From Amycolatopsis suaedae (GTDB lineage Bacteria; Actinomycetota; Actinomycetes; Mycobacteriales; Pseudonocardiaceae), in the NCBI RefSeq assembly GCF_004214935.1, contig NZ_SFCC01000014.1:124001-188000 (forward strand): a stretch of DNA of 64,000 nt. Direction: 5' to 3'. The first letter of the stretch is position 1; the number at the start of each line of letters is the position of its first letter. Below the pieces are notes generated by a model. It ran no database searches. It saw only the letters and a list, made by a program, of their open reading frames with translations, and was not told the origin of the DNA. The translations under genes were made by a program, and so were the position numbers. This document shows, one piece after another, positions 1 to 9,203 of this stretch.

Positions 1-51
1 GACACCCATACCGACGTCGACGGGCCGGGTGGCGATCTTCGCGCTGTTCAT
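1..51 (-). CDS. N-terminal fragment of an unknown divergent gene (partial)
   Basis: An ATG on the minus strand at 51-49 opens a frame that runs without a stop to the window edge; it reads MNSAKIATRPVDVGMGV. Only 17 codons are visible, so no family can be named. It is divergent from the hydrolase gene at 172. No Shine-Dalgarno sequence is visible; a TAGCCT hexamer ends 7 bases before the ATG, which would fit a leaderless transcript. The call is weak because such a short open frame can occur by chance. Confidence 0.3.
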   Translation of the reverse strand, partial: MNSAKIATRPVDVGMGV

Positions 52-171
52 GCGGGTCAGGCTAGGAAGCATCGTCCACGCGGAGAATCGGTCAAAAGTA
101 CGGTAGTCGCGGGCATGAACCGTTCTTCTGTCCGATGAGGGCACCGCGGGCAGCCGCACAGGATGAGCCCC

Positions 172-1287
172 ATGCCATTTCACGTCCTGCGTCGCGGCCT
201 GGCCGTCGCGACCGTGCTGCTCACCGCCGGGATCGCCGCTCCACGCGCGGCCGCGGCCGAGACCGCCGCGCCGTACCTGCCAGCGCCCACCGGTGCGCAC
301 CCGGTCGGCACCACATCCCTGTACCTGAAGGACGTTTCCCGCCCAGATCCCTGGGTGCCTTCGGCGAACGCGCGGGAGGTGATGGTCTCCCTCTGGTACC
401 CGGCGACGTCAGCGGGATCGCAGCGGGCGCGGTACCTGACACCGAAGGAGTCGGAGCTGCTCCTGACCAGCTCGGAGATCACCAGCGTGCCGCCGGACAT
501 CCTGAGCAGGACCCGGACCAACGCGTACACCGATGCGGAGCCGGCGGGCGGCAGGCGGCCGCTCGTGGTGCTCTCGCCTGGGTTCCCCTGGCCGCGCAGC
601 TCGCTCACCGCGCTGGCCGAGGAACTCGCGAGCCACGGTCACCTGGTGGCCGCGATCGACCACACCTACGAGAACCACGGCATGACCTTCCCCGACGGGC
701 GGGTCGTCACCTGCGCCGCGTGCGGGCGGCCCGATGCCGGCGACTTCGAGAAGACGGTCGTGCAGAGCCGGGCACGTGACGTCCCCTTCGTGCTCGACGA
801 ACTGACCAGGAAATATCCGACGCGGATCGACCGGTCCCGGATCGCGATGGCGGGTATGTCCATGGGCGGCGCGAGCGTCGGCGAGACCATGCTGGCCGAC
901 CCGCGGGTGCGGGCCGGGATCAACCTCGACGGCAGGATGTTCAAGGACCTGCCCGGGAGCGGCCTGTCGCGGCCGTTCCTGATATTCGGCGCCGAAGGTG
1001 CCGAAGCCTCCTGGGACCGCAACTGGCCACACCTGACCGGGTGGAAGCGGCGGCTCACGGTGGCCGGGTCGATACACCCGTCCTTCACCGACTACGACAT
1101 GTTGACCCGGCAGATCGGCGTCCCCTTCGGCGGCAAGCTCGCGGGAACCCGCTCCGTGGAGATCACCCGCCGCTACGTCCGCGCCTTCCTCGACCTGCAC
1201 CTGCGCGGCGGACCACAGCCCCTGCTGGACCGGCCGTCGCGGCGGTACCCCGAAGTCAGGTTCTGCGCACCGGAGACCTGCCGATGA
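172..1287 (+). CDS. Secreted alpha/beta hydrolase (lipase / PAF-acetylhydrolase-like)
   Basis: Predicted exported serine esterase of the alpha/beta-hydrolase fold. The N-terminus has a Sec-type signal peptide (Arg pair, hydrophobic core, then an Ala-rich stretch ending near AAAAE). The nucleophile elbow is GMSMGG with Ser about residue 230; a GSIHPSFTD stretch near residue 305 probably supplies the catalytic His. A CAAC motif in the middle may form a disulphide. This arrangement resembles bacterial platelet-activating-factor acetylhydrolase-like lipases; the substrate is not known. The start at 172 is preferred because AGGA lies 8 bases upstream; 163 is an in-frame alternative. Its stop overlaps the upstream ATG candidate of the next gene (1284), so it probably heads a three-gene operon with an ABC exporter. 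Confidence 0.75.
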   Translation: MPFHVLRRGLAVATVLLTAGIAAPRAAAAETAAPYLPAPTGAHPVGTTSLYLKDVSRPDPWVPSANAREVMVSLWYPATSAGSQRARYLTPKESELLLTSSEITSVPPDILSRTRTNAYTDAEPAGGRRPLVVLSPGFPWPRSSLTALAEELASHGHLVAAIDHTYENHGMTFPDGRVVTCAACGRPDAGDFEKTVVQSRARDVPFVLDELTRKYPTRIDRSRIAMAGMSMGGASVGETMLADPRVRAGINLDGRMFKDLPGSGLSRPFLIFGAEGAEASWDRNWPHLTGWKRRLTVAGSIHPSFTDYDMLTRQIGVPFGGKLAGTRSVEITRRYVRAFLDLHLRGGPQPLLDRPSRRYPEVRFCAPETCR

Positions 1288-1301
1288 GAAAGGAACCGCC
1301 G

Positions 1302-2138
1302 ATGACTCCGGTGCTGCGAGCCGACAACCTGACCAAGCGGTACGGCAAGCGCGCGGCCCTGACCGGCTGCACGCTGAGTGTTCCCCGTGGCCGGGTCATC
1401 GGCCTGGTCGGTCCCAACGGGGCAGGCAAGTCCACCCTGCTGCAGCTGGCCTGTGGGCTGATCACACCGACCGCGGGCACGCTCACCGTGCTCGGATCCC
1501 GGCCCGCCGCGAACGCGACCCATCTGGCCAAGGTCGGCTTCGTCGCCCAGGACACCCCCGTCTACGCCTCGCTGACCGTCGCCGACCACCTCCGCATGGG
1601 CGCCCGGCTCAACCCGTCCTGGGACGCGGACCTCGCGCACAGGCGGCTCGCGGAGACCGGCCTGGATCCCACCCAGAAGGCCGGCCGGCTCTCCGGCGGG
1701 CAGCGCGCCCAGCTCGCCATGACCGTCGCCGCCGCGAAACGGCCGGAGCTGCTCATCTTCGACGAACCGGCGGCCGCCCTCGATCCGCTGGCGCGCAAAG
1801 GGTTCCTGCAGAACCTGGTGGCGTTCATCGCCGAGCTCGGCGCCAGCGCCGTGCTTTCCTCGCACCTTCTCGCCGACGTCGAACGGGTCTGCGACTACCT
1901 CATCGTGCTGTGCGCATCCCGCATCCAGCTCGCCGGCGACGTCAACCACCTGCTCGCCACCCACCACCGCCTGGTCACACACGGCGGGCTACCACCGGGG
2001 GTCGAGGTCATCTCCACCGAACACGGCACCGCGATCGTCCGGGCCGACGGTCCACTTCCCGCCGGCCCATGGAGGGTCGAGCCCATCCGGCTCGAGGAAC
2101 TGGTTCTGGGCTACCTGACCCGGGCGGCCGCGCGATGA
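1302..2138 (+). CDS. ABC transporter ATP-binding protein (exporter type)
   Basis: Nucleotide-binding subunit of a two-component ABC exporter. It carries Walker A (GPNGAGKST, about residues 37-45), the ABC signature LSGGQ, Walker B with the catalytic Glu (LLIFDEP) and the switch His in LSSH. At about 278 residues it has the size of CcmA/DrrA-type single-domain ATPases. The start at 1302 is preferred because AGAAAGGA sits just upstream; an in-frame ATG at 1284 overlaps the hydrolase stop and is the alternative. Its stop overlaps the ATG of the membrane subunit, which implies translational coupling. Such pairs in actinobacteria usually export lipids, peptides or drugs; here the cargo is unknown. 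Confidence 0.85.
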   Translation: MTPVLRADNLTKRYGKRAALTGCTLSVPRGRVIGLVGPNGAGKSTLLQLACGLITPTAGTLTVLGSRPAANATHLAKVGFVAQDTPVYASLTVADHLRMGARLNPSWDADLAHRRLAETGLDPTQKAGRLSGGQRAQLAMTVAAAKRPELLIFDEPAAALDPLARKGFLQNLVAFIAELGASAVLSSHLLADVERVCDYLIVLCASRIQLAGDVNHLLATHHRLVTHGGLPPGVEVISTEHGTAIVRADGPLPAGPWRVEPIRLEELVLGYLTRAAAR

Positions 2139-3157
2139 TCTGGATGAGCTGGCGGCAGTTCCGTGCCCAGGCACTGGTCGCCGCGGCGGGCCTGGTCGTG
2201 ATCGCGGCCGGACTGGTCGTCCTGGGAATGGACATCCGCGACACCTACGACAGCTATCTCGCGCGGTGCCAGGGCGACTGTGCCGACGCGATGAGACAGT
2301 TCACGAACGAGTACCGGAACCTGCTCCTGTTCCTCGACGCCGGGTTCATCCTCGTCCCCGGACTGCTCGGGATGTTCTGGGGCGCGCCACTGGTCGCGCG
2401 GGAACTGGAGAGCGGCACACACCGGCTGGTGTGGAACCAGAGCGTCCCCCGGCGCCGGTGGCTGGTGGTCAAGCTGCTGTTCGCCGGGCTGGCCGCGATG
2501 GCCGCGGCCGGCGTGGTCAGCCTTCTGCTGACGTGGGCGGCCGGCCCGGCCGACCAGATGGCGAACGACCGGTTCGAGGCCATCGTGTTCAGCGCACGCC
2601 ACGTCGCACCCGTTGCCTACGCGGCCTTCGCCGTCGTGCTCGGCGCGGTCATCGGGCTGCTGATCCGCCGCACCCTGCCGGCCATGGCCCTCACCCTCCT
2701 GGTCTTCATCGCGATCCAGGTCGCGGTGCCGAACCTGGTGCGCCCGTATCTGATGCCGCCGATCACCATCTCGACACCGATGACCAGCGAGGCGATCAAC
2801 GAGCTACGCAACCTCGGCGGCCTGACGGACCGGCCGACGATCGGCGGCCTGACCATTCCGGACGCCTGGGTGACCGACACCAGCGAACTGCTCACCGCCG
2901 ACGGCCGGCCACTCGACGTCGCCCAGTTCAACAAATGCATCGAGCCGGGCGGGTCCCACGATTCGCGGCGGGAGGGCGGCGGGACGTTCGGCGCGGCGGC
3001 ACAGTGCCTCGGCGACCTCGACCTGCACGTCACAGCGTCCTACCAACCGAACCACCGCTACTGGCCGTTCCAGTGGCTCGAGTCGGCGATCTACCTCACC
3101 CTCAGTGCCCTGCTCGCGGTACTCGGCAGATGGCGGATCCAGCGCCGTATCACCTAG
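2135..3157 (+). CDS. ABC transporter membrane subunit
   Basis: About 340 residues. The N-terminal segment MIWMSWRQFRAQ leads into a first membrane helix. A periplasmic-side loop containing two Cys follows, then a helix pair around the GMFWGAPLVARELE motif, which is typical of ABC-2 type permeases that accompany DrrA-like ATPases. A further helix set and a long extracytoplasmic loop (about residues 215-315, two Cys) lie before the last helix. It starts inside the stop of the ATPase gene (ATGA overlap at 2135), so the two subunits are co-expressed. Substrate is not predictable; the secreted hydrolase upstream may be linked to it. Confidence 0.75.
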   Translation: MIWMSWRQFRAQALVAAAGLVVIAAGLVVLGMDIRDTYDSYLARCQGDCADAMRQFTNEYRNLLLFLDAGFILVPGLLGMFWGAPLVARELESGTHRLVWNQSVPRRRWLVVKLLFAGLAAMAAAGVVSLLLTWAAGPADQMANDRFEAIVFSARHVAPVAYAAFAVVLGAVIGLLIRRTLPAMALTLLVFIAIQVAVPNLVRPYLMPPITISTPMTSEAINELRNLGGLTDRPTIGGLTIPDAWVTDTSELLTADGRPLDVAQFNKCIEPGGSHDSRREGGGTFGAAAQCLGDLDLHVTASYQPNHRYWPFQWLESAIYLTLSALLAVLGRWRIQRRIT

Positions 3158-3272
3158 TGACCTGCACCGGAAGTCCGGAGCACAAGTCGGCGGGTCCAGG
3201 TTTCCGCTGGCAAGGCCCCTCGCCGGGGCGCCCGTGCGTCACGCGGTGTGCCGAGACGCATAGAGTCGCGGT

Positions 3273-5669
3273 ATGCCGGGCGCTGAGCGGGTTGACATGG
3301 ACGTGTGGCGGGGGCTGACCGCGGAGGAGGTGTCGCTGCGGGTCGCCGAGGGCAGGACCAACGACGTGCCGAGCCGGGCGAGCCGGAGTGCCTGGGACAT
3401 CGTCCGGGGCAACGTGTTCACCCGGATCAACGCGCTGCTGGGCATCCTGTTCCTGATCATTCTGTCCACGGGCTACCTGCTGGACGGGCTGTTCGGCCTG
3501 CTCATCGTGGCGAACAGCCTGACCGGCATGGTGCAGGAACTGCGGGCGAAGCGGACCCTGGACCAGCTGTCCATCGTCGGGCAGGCGAAGCCGAGGGTCC
3601 GCCGGGACGGCGAGAGCCGGGAGGTCGCGCCGAACGAGGTGGTGGCCGACGACGTCATCGAGATGGGCGCGGGCGACCAGATCGTGGTCGATGGCGAGGC
3701 GCTCGCGGGCGAGGCACTGGAGGTGGACGAGTCGCTGCTGACCGGCGAGTCGGACCCGATCGTGAAGCAACCGGGTGACGCGGTGCTGTCCGGTAGTTTC
3801 GTGGTCGCCGGTACCGGCGTCTACCGGGCCACCAGGGTGGGGCGTGAGGCGTACGCGGCGCAGCTCGCCGAGGAGGCGAGCAAGTTCACCCTGGTCAACT
3901 CCGAGCTGCGTAACGGCATCGACAAGATCCTCAAGCTCATCACCTATCTGCTGATCCCCGCGGGTGCGCTGTCGATCTACAACCAGCTCTCCGGAAACCA
4001 GGAGTTGCCCGAGGCGCTGCGTGGCATGGTGGCGGCGTTGGTGCCGATGGTGCCGGAGGGACTTGTACTGCTCACCTCGATCGCGTTCGCGGTCGGCGTG
4101 ATCCGGCTCGGTAAGCGGCAGTGCCTGGTCAACGAACTGCCGGCGATCGAGGGACTGGCCCGGGTGGACGTGGTGTGCGCCGACAAGACGGGCACGCTCA
4201 CCGAGAACGCGATGCGGGTGGCCGAGGTGCGTTCCCTCGGCGACGGGCAGCGTAGTCCCGAGCAGGTGCTGGCGGCGCTGGCGGCTGCCGACGAGCGGCC
4301 GAACGCGAGTCTGCAGGCGATCGCCGAGGCCTGTCCGGACGCCCCCGGGTGGCGGGTCACGGCGGTGGCGCCGTTCTCCTCGGCGCGCAAGTGGAGCGGC
4401 GCGAGCTTCGCAGGCGAGGGCAACTGGGTGCTCGGCGCGCCGGACGTGCTGCTGGCCGCCGGCAGCGCGGAGCGCGCCGAGGCCGAGCGGATCGGCTCGG
4501 CGGGTCTGCGGGTGCTGCTGCTCGGCCACAGCGAACACCCCGTCGACGCGCCGGATGCGCCTGGCGAGGTCACCCCGGCGGCGCTGGTCGTGCTGGAGCA
4601 GCGGATCCGTCCGGACGCCAGGGACACCCTGGACTACTTCGCCGCGCAGGATGTGACGGTGAAGGTGATCTCCGGGGACAACGCGGTCTCGGTCGGCGCG
4701 GTCGCGAGAACGCTGGAACTGCCCCAGGCCGGCAATCCGGTGGACGCGCGGACGCTGCCGGAGGACCGCGAACAGCTGGCGGAAACCCTGCGGACCGCTT
4801 CGGTGTTCGGCCGGGTCACCCCCGCGCAGAAGCGGTCGATGGTCGGTGCGCTGCAGTCACGGGGGCACACCGTGGCGATGACCGGTGACGGCGTGAACGA
4901 CGTACTCGCGCTCAAGGACGCCGACATCGGCGTGGCGATGGGAGCGGGCAGCCCGGCGACCCGGTCGGTGGCGCAGATCGTGTTGCTGGACAACAAGTTC
5001 GCCACTCTGCCGCACGTGGTGGGCGAGGGCAGGCGGGTGATCGGCAACATCGAGCGGGTCGCCAACCTGTTTCTCACCAAGACGGTGTACTCGGTGCTGC
5101 TGGCGCTGCTGGTCGGGATTCCGGGGCTGATCGGCTTCGACGCACTGCCGTACCCGTTCCTGCCCCGCCACGTGACGATCGTCGGCTGGTTCACCATCGG
5201 CGTGCCGGCGTTCGTGCTGTCCCTGGCGCCGAACAACGAACGGGCGCGAACGGGATTCGTCGGCAGAGTGATGCGGATGGCGATCCCGGCGGGGATCGTG
5301 ATCTCGGTGGCGAGTTTCGTGTCGTACCTGCTCGTCTACGACGGCCACCTGTCCAGCCAGACCGAGCAGGTGCAGGCCAGCACGACGGCCCTGATCACCC
5401 TGATCGCCATCGCACTCTGGGTGCTCGCCATCGTCGCCCGTCCCTACACCTGGTGGCGCCTGGCGCTGCTGGCGGTCATGGTCGCGCTGTCCGCCCTGAT
5501 GTTCGTGGTACCGCTGACCCAGGAGCTGTTCCTGCTCGACCCCGGCAACACCGCGTTCACCCTCACCGGCCTCACCTGCGCCGCCGTCGGCATCGCCCTG
5601 GTCGAACTGGCCCACCGCCTGACGAGCAAGCGCCGGACCCCGCTGAACGCACCGGCGCACGTGGCCTGA
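3273..5669 (+). CDS. ctpE: CtpE-type cation-transporting P-type ATPase
   Basis: P-type ATPase of about 798 residues, nearly the length of mycobacterial CtpE, a calcium-importing ATPase. Visible motifs are the actuator TGES (157-160), the membrane motif PEGL in the fourth transmembrane segment, the phosphorylation site DKTGT with Asp304, and the hinge GDGVND (538-543). It has no heavy-metal-binding N-terminal domain and no CPC motif, which argues against a copper or zinc pump. Six C-terminal membrane helices follow the hinge. Calcium is inferred from family resemblance only. The gene stands alone. A TAGAGT hexamer 7 bases before the ATG at 3273 may be a -10 element of a leaderless transcript; an in-frame ATG at 3297 is an alternative start. 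Confidence 0.85.
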   Translation: MPGAERVDMDVWRGLTAEEVSLRVAEGRTNDVPSRASRSAWDIVRGNVFTRINALLGILFLIILSTGYLLDGLFGLLIVANSLTGMVQELRAKRTLDQLSIVGQAKPRVRRDGESREVAPNEVVADDVIEMGAGDQIVVDGEALAGEALEVDESLLTGESDPIVKQPGDAVLSGSFVVAGTGVYRATRVGREAYAAQLAEEASKFTLVNSELRNGIDKILKLITYLLIPAGALSIYNQLSGNQELPEALRGMVAALVPMVPEGLVLLTSIAFAVGVIRLGKRQCLVNELPAIEGLARVDVVCADKTGTLTENAMRVAEVRSLGDGQRSPEQVLAALAAADERPNASLQAIAEACPDAPGWRVTAVAPFSSARKWSGASFAGEGNWVLGAPDVLLAAGSAERAEAERIGSAGLRVLLLGHSEHPVDAPDAPGEVTPAALVVLEQRIRPDARDTLDYFAAQDVTVKVISGDNAVSVGAVARTLELPQAGNPVDARTLPEDREQLAETLRTASVFGRVTPAQKRSMVGALQSRGHTVAMTGDGVNDVLALKDADIGVAMGAGSPATRSVAQIVLLDNKFATLPHVVGEGRRVIGNIERVANLFLTKTVYSVLLALLVGIPGLIGFDALPYPFLPRHVTIVGWFTIGVPAFVLSLAPNNERARTGFVGRVMRMAIPAGIVISVASFVSYLLVYDGHLSSQTEQVQASTTALITLIAIALWVLAIVARPYTWWRLALLAVMVALSALMFVVPLTQELFLLDPGNTAFTLTGLTCAAVGIALVELAHRLTSKRRTPLNAPAHVA

Positions 5670-5744
5670 TCCTCGGTTGACTGGCGTCAGGGTGGGTGTG
5701 GCATGCCCAGGTACCGTACGGCCTGGTTGTGTCGTCGTGTGGTG

Positions 5745-5772
5745 CCGATCATGGAGAAAACACCATGATCGG
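5745..5772. promoter_or_regulatory. Perfect 10-bp inverted repeat before a small secreted-protein gene
   Basis: The arms CCGATCATGG and CCATGATCGG are separated by an 8-base A-rich spacer. The repeat ends 11 bases before the ATG at 5784. There is no T-run after it, so an operator or a ribosome-site-masking hairpin is more likely than a terminator. Function is inferred from symmetry and position only. Confidence 0.45.
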
Positions 5773-5783
5773 ATAAATGGACG

Positions 5784-6068
5784 ATGAAGCACACTAGGCG
5801 CGGCTTCGGTGCGATCGCCATCGCGAGCGGTCTGGTACTCGGGAGCACGAGCACCGCGGCCGCGACCAGGCAAGCGCCCGTGAAGACGACGGGTGACGTG
5901 GTCGTCGCCCAGTTCACCGGTGACGCTGTGGCTCTGGACGGGCTGCCTTACCGCAACGATTACTGCTGGGTCCTCACCTTCCGCCGGGGCCTGGTTGTCC
6001 GAGCGCACGCCTATCTGGACATGGTGGCGGTCGGTGAGCTTGTCGACAGGGTAGGCCGGCCGTCGTGA
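5784..6068 (+). CDS. Small secreted protein with a truncated NTF2/SnoaL-like C-terminus
   Basis: A 94-residue frame. The first 28 residues look like a signal peptide (MKHTRRGFG, hydrophobic core, then ALA-rich cleavage region). The rest resembles only the last two strands of a SnoaL/NTF2-like fold, with the pattern Y-N-DYCWVLTFRRGLVV-AYLD-VA that is typical of that family's C-terminus. Intact family members need about 120-140 residues including N-terminal helices, and those helices are missing. The gene is therefore probably a chimera or decayed copy, in which a signal sequence was joined to a domain fragment. It may not fold. A striking inverted repeat lies just upstream. Moderate confidence that it is translated, low confidence that it is functional. 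Confidence 0.45.
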   Translation: MKHTRRGFGAIAIASGLVLGSTSTAAATRQAPVKTTGDVVVAQFTGDAVALDGLPYRNDYCWVLTFRRGLVVRAHAYLDMVAVGELVDRVGRPS

Positions 6069-6153
6069 TCCTGGGGTTGCTGACCTCGGCCAAATGAGTT
6101 GCCGGGACGACCGGTGCAGGCAAAGATGTCGCTGCTCCGATGCAAGGTCGAGG

Positions 6154-6930
6154 ATGGGCGGGATCGTGTTTGTCGTGAACTTGGCTGAACGGCCGGATCT
6201 ACTGGAGCCGGCGCTCGCGCTGGGTGACATCGGGGCCGAGTTCATGCGGCACGACCAGATCGGTGCGCTGACAAGGGCTCGCCGGCTCGCCGCCCGCTGG
6301 CCCGAGTACTTCCTGGTCGTTCTCGACGGCGACGTTCCTGTCGCCCGGGCGGTGAGCGTGCCGCTCGTCTTTCCCGACGCCGAGCGGCCGGAGCTCCCGG
6401 ATCAGGGCTGGGACGGGATCATCATCTGGGCGATCGAGGACGCACTGGATGAACGACCCCCGACGTGTGTGGCGGCGCTCGACGTGCAGGTCGCCAGTGA
6501 CCGGCGAGGCGAAGGGATCGCCGCGCAAGCGCTGACGTTCCTGCGGCAGTCGGTTCGCGAGCGTGGTCTGAGCCGGCTTGTCATCCCGGTTCGCCCGACG
6601 ACGAAGGATCAGCTCCCGTCGTTGCCGATGGAGCGGTTTCTCGCCAGGCGGCGTCCGGACGGGGCATCGGCCGACCCGTGGGTTCGTGTTCATGAACGTC
6701 TGGGCGGGCAATTCGTCAAGGTGGCGCCGTTTTCCATGACCATCGTCGGCTCTCTCGCCCAGTGGCAGTCGTGGACAGGCAGCTCGCTGGATGACGGGGC
6801 GAACGTGGTCGACGGCGCTTTGGTGCCGGTGCTGGCGTCGACGGAGTTGGATGTCGGTGTCTATGTGGAACCGAACGTCTGGATGGAGCACGCGGTTGGC
6901 CGGCCGGAAGCAGCTGATGATGGGTCATGA
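6154..6930 (+). CDS. GNAT-like acyltransferase domain protein
   Basis: About 258 residues. The central part (about 50-150) has the order of a GNAT fold: a strand LVVLDGDVPVARAVSVP, then LDVQVASDRRGEGIAAQ. The latter matches the acetyl-CoA pyrophosphate loop (R/Q-x-x-G-x-G/A), here R117 to A123. Later strands are consistent with the family, and a C-terminal extension of about 90 residues is not recognised. Acceptor substrate is unknown. The start at 6154 lies after a short GAGG; the open frame extends back to 6094, and GTG codons shortly downstream are further candidates. The gene ends 41 bases before the converging beta-glucosidase gene. Confidence 0.6.
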   Translation: MGGIVFVVNLAERPDLLEPALALGDIGAEFMRHDQIGALTRARRLAARWPEYFLVVLDGDVPVARAVSVPLVFPDAERPELPDQGWDGIIIWAIEDALDERPPTCVAALDVQVASDRRGEGIAAQALTFLRQSVRERGLSRLVIPVRPTTKDQLPSLPMERFLARRRPDGASADPWVRVHERLGGQFVKVAPFSMTIVGSLAQWQSWTGSSLDDGANVVDGALVPVLASTELDVGVYVEPNVWMEHAVGRPEAADDGS

Positions 6931-6971
6931 GTCCGATCTGTCACGTTCGTTGCGGGGAAGCTGACAGAGTG

Positions 6972-8375
6972 TTAGCGGGTCCGCAGGCCGTTGTTCCTGA
7001 TGACGGCCGCGTACTGGCGTGCGCTCAGTTTCGGTGTCCGGCGCTGGGTCGGGTAGTCGATGTGAACGAGGCCGAACCGTTTGGCGTAGCCCTCGGCCCA
7101 TTCGAAGTTGTCCAGCAGTGACCAGTAGAAGTAGCCACGCAGGTCGACGCCGCGGGTGATGGCCTCGTGTGCCGCCGCCAGATGGCTCAGCAGGAAGTTC
7201 ACCCGGTCGTGGTCGTCGACCGCGCCGTCGGGGCCGACCACGTCGGGGTAGGCGGCGCCGTTCTCGGTGACGTACAGCGGCAGCCCCGGGTAGCGGTGGT
7301 GCAGGTCGAGCAGCAGCGCGGTGAGCTGGCCGGGGTTGGTCTCCCAGCCGGAGTCGGTGCGCGGCAGCCCGCGGGCGGGGAAGGAGGTGTGCTCGGCGCC
7401 GACCCACTCCGAGGGCGGGCCGGAGTTCTCGTCGGGGTGCCCGGACACGTGGTGGTCGCGGTAGTAGTTGACGCCCAGCATGTCCAGCGGGGCGGCGATG
7501 GTGGCCAGGTCGTCCGCGCCGATCAGCTCGCCGAGCCCGTAGGGGGCGAGGTCGGCCAGTACGTCCGCGGGGTAGTGCCCGCGCAGCAGCGGTTCGAGGA
7601 AGATCCGGTTCTGCAGGCCGTCCACCCGTCGCGCGGCCTCGACGTCGGCGGGGTCGGCGGGGTCGGCCGGGTGCACGGGGAACAGGTTGAGCGTGATGCC
7701 CGCGGTGTGCCTGCCGTGGGCCCGGATCGCCTGCGTGGCCAGGCCGTGCCCGAGCAGCAGGTGGTGGGTGGCGGCGACGGCCGCGGCCGGCTCGGTGCGT
7801 CCCGGTGCGTGCCTGCCGGAGGCGTAGCCGGCGAAGGCGGTGCACCACGGCTCGTTCAGCGTCGTCCAGGTGTGCACCCGGTCGGCGAGGGCGCCTGCGA
7901 CGGCGTCGGCGTAGTCGGCGAACCGGTACGCCGTCTCCCGTGCCGCCCAGCCGCCCCGGTCCTCCAGCGACTGCGGCAGATCCCAGTGGTAGAGCGTCGG
8001 CCACGGGGTGATGCCGTGTTCCAGCAGGGTGTCCACGAGGCGCCGGTAGAAGTCCAGTCCGGCCTGATTCGGTGCCGACGGGTCGGTGCCGATCCGGGGC
8101 CAGGCGACCGAGAACCGGTAGGCACCCAGCCCCAGCTCCGCCATCAGGGCGACGTCGGACTCCATGCGACGGTAGTGGTCGGCTGCCGGTTCCCCGGTGT
8201 CGCCGCCGCGGACGGCACCGGGGCGGGCGCAGAAGGTGTCCCAGATGGACGGAACCCGCCCGTCGGCGGCGACGGAGCCCTCCACCTGGAACGCCGCCGT
8301 CGCCGCGCCCCACAGGAAACCCTCGGGGAAGCGCAGCGCCGGCCCGGTGGCGAGTTCACGGGGAATGGTCGACAT
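6972..8375 (-). CDS. bglC: GH1 beta-glucosidase of the cellobiose operon
   Basis: A 467-residue glycoside hydrolase family 1 enzyme that cleaves beta-glucosides such as cellobiose and cello-oligosaccharides to glucose. The acid/base Glu is in TLNEPW (E175) and the nucleophile Glu in YVTENG (E371); the N-terminal FLWGAATAAFQVEG signature is intact. There is no signal peptide, so it acts in the cytoplasm on imported sugars. AAAGGGTGATCC before the ATG overlaps the end of the permease gene, placing it as the last gene of cebEFG-bglC, the order known from Streptomyces. A CebR box before the first gene of the operon should control it. Confidence 0.92.
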   Translation of the reverse strand: MSTIPRELATGPALRFPEGFLWGAATAAFQVEGSVAADGRVPSIWDTFCARPGAVRGGDTGEPAADHYRRMESDVALMAELGLGAYRFSVAWPRIGTDPSAPNQAGLDFYRRLVDTLLEHGITPWPTLYHWDLPQSLEDRGGWAARETAYRFADYADAVAGALADRVHTWTTLNEPWCTAFAGYASGRHAPGRTEPAAAVAATHHLLLGHGLATQAIRAHGRHTAGITLNLFPVHPADPADPADVEAARRVDGLQNRIFLEPLLRGHYPADVLADLAPYGLGELIGADDLATIAAPLDMLGVNYYRDHHVSGHPDENSGPPSEWVGAEHTSFPARGLPRTDSGWETNPGQLTALLLDLHHRYPGLPLYVTENGAAYPDVVGPDGAVDDHDRVNFLLSHLAAAHEAITRGVDLRGYFYWSLLDNFEWAEGYAKRFGLVHIDYPTQRRTPKLSARQYAAVIRNNGLRTR

Positions 8376-8378
8376 GGA

Positions 8379-9203
8379 TCACCCTTTCACAGCACCCTGC
8401 ATGATCCCGGCCACGATCTGGCGGCCGAGGAGAAGGAAGACGATCAAGATGGGAATGGTCGCCAGCGTCGTGCCGGCCAGGACCAGCGAGTAGTCGACGT
8501 AGTAGCCGCTCTGCAGCTTCTCCAGCGCCAGCTGGACGGTCGGGTTGCCCGCGTCCAGCACGATCAGCGGCCAGAGGAAGTCGTTCCACGACGTCATGAA
8601 CGTGAACATCGCCAGCACCGCCGCCGCGGGCCGGACCGCGGGAAGGCAGACGTGCCAGAAGATGCGGATCATGCTGCACCCGTCGATCCTGGCGGCCTCG
8701 ATCAGCTCGTACGGCAGTGCGTCCACTGTGTACTGACGCATCCAGAACACGCCGAAGGCGGTGACCAGGTTCGGCACGATGACCGCGGCCAGCCCGCCTG
8801 CCCAGCCGAGTTCGGACATGGCGATGAACAGCGGGATCACGCCGAGCTGGGTCGGCACGGCCAGCGTCACCACGATGAACACGAACAGTGGATCACGGCC
8901 GCGGAAGCGCAGCTTGGCGAACGCGAACCCGGCCAGCGCGGAGAACAGCACGGTGGTCAGCGTGACCGTGCCCGCCACGACGACGCTGTTGCCCAGCGCC
9001 TTCCAGAACGGCACCGAGTCGAACACCCTGGCCGCGTTGGCGAGGAAGTTCCCGCCGGGCAGCAGCGGCGGCACGCCCTCGGCGAGGATGCCGCTGTCCC
9101 TGCTGGCGACCAGGAACGACCAGTAGAAGGGAAACAGCGACCCCAGCACGAACGCGATCAGCGTGGCGTAGCCGAAGAACCCGGGCCGGCCGCGTGCCCT
9201 CAT
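8379..9203 (-). CDS. cebG: Carbohydrate ABC transporter permease (CebG-like)
   Basis: Inner-membrane subunit of the MalG/LacG type, about 274 residues with six predicted helices. The cytoplasmic EAA loop is visible as EAARIDGCSMIRIFWHVCLP, the site that contacts the ATPase (usually MsiK in actinobacteria, not encoded here). The start at 9203 forms an ATGA overlap with the stop of the other permease; the open frame reads further upstream but in non-protein-like Arg/His-rich sequence, so the longer version is rejected. Cello-oligosaccharide import is inferred from the operon context. Confidence 0.88.
   Translation of the reverse strand: MRARGRPGFFGYATLIAFVLGSLFPFYWSFLVASRDSGILAEGVPPLLPGGNFLANAARVFDSVPFWKALGNSVVVAGTVTLTTVLFSALAGFAFAKLRFRGRDPLFVFIVVTLAVPTQLGVIPLFIAMSELGWAGGLAAVIVPNLVTAFGVFWMRQYTVDALPYELIEAARIDGCSMIRIFWHVCLPAVRPAAAVLAMFTFMTSWNDFLWPLIVLDAGNPTVQLALEKLQSGYYVDYSLVLAGTTLATIPILIVFLLLGRQIVAGIMQGAVKG

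Noticed and set aside
3150..4538. Long open frame antisense to the P-type ATPase
   Set aside because: Arg/His/Gln-rich product without domains; it is a mirror of the GC-rich codon bias of ctpE.
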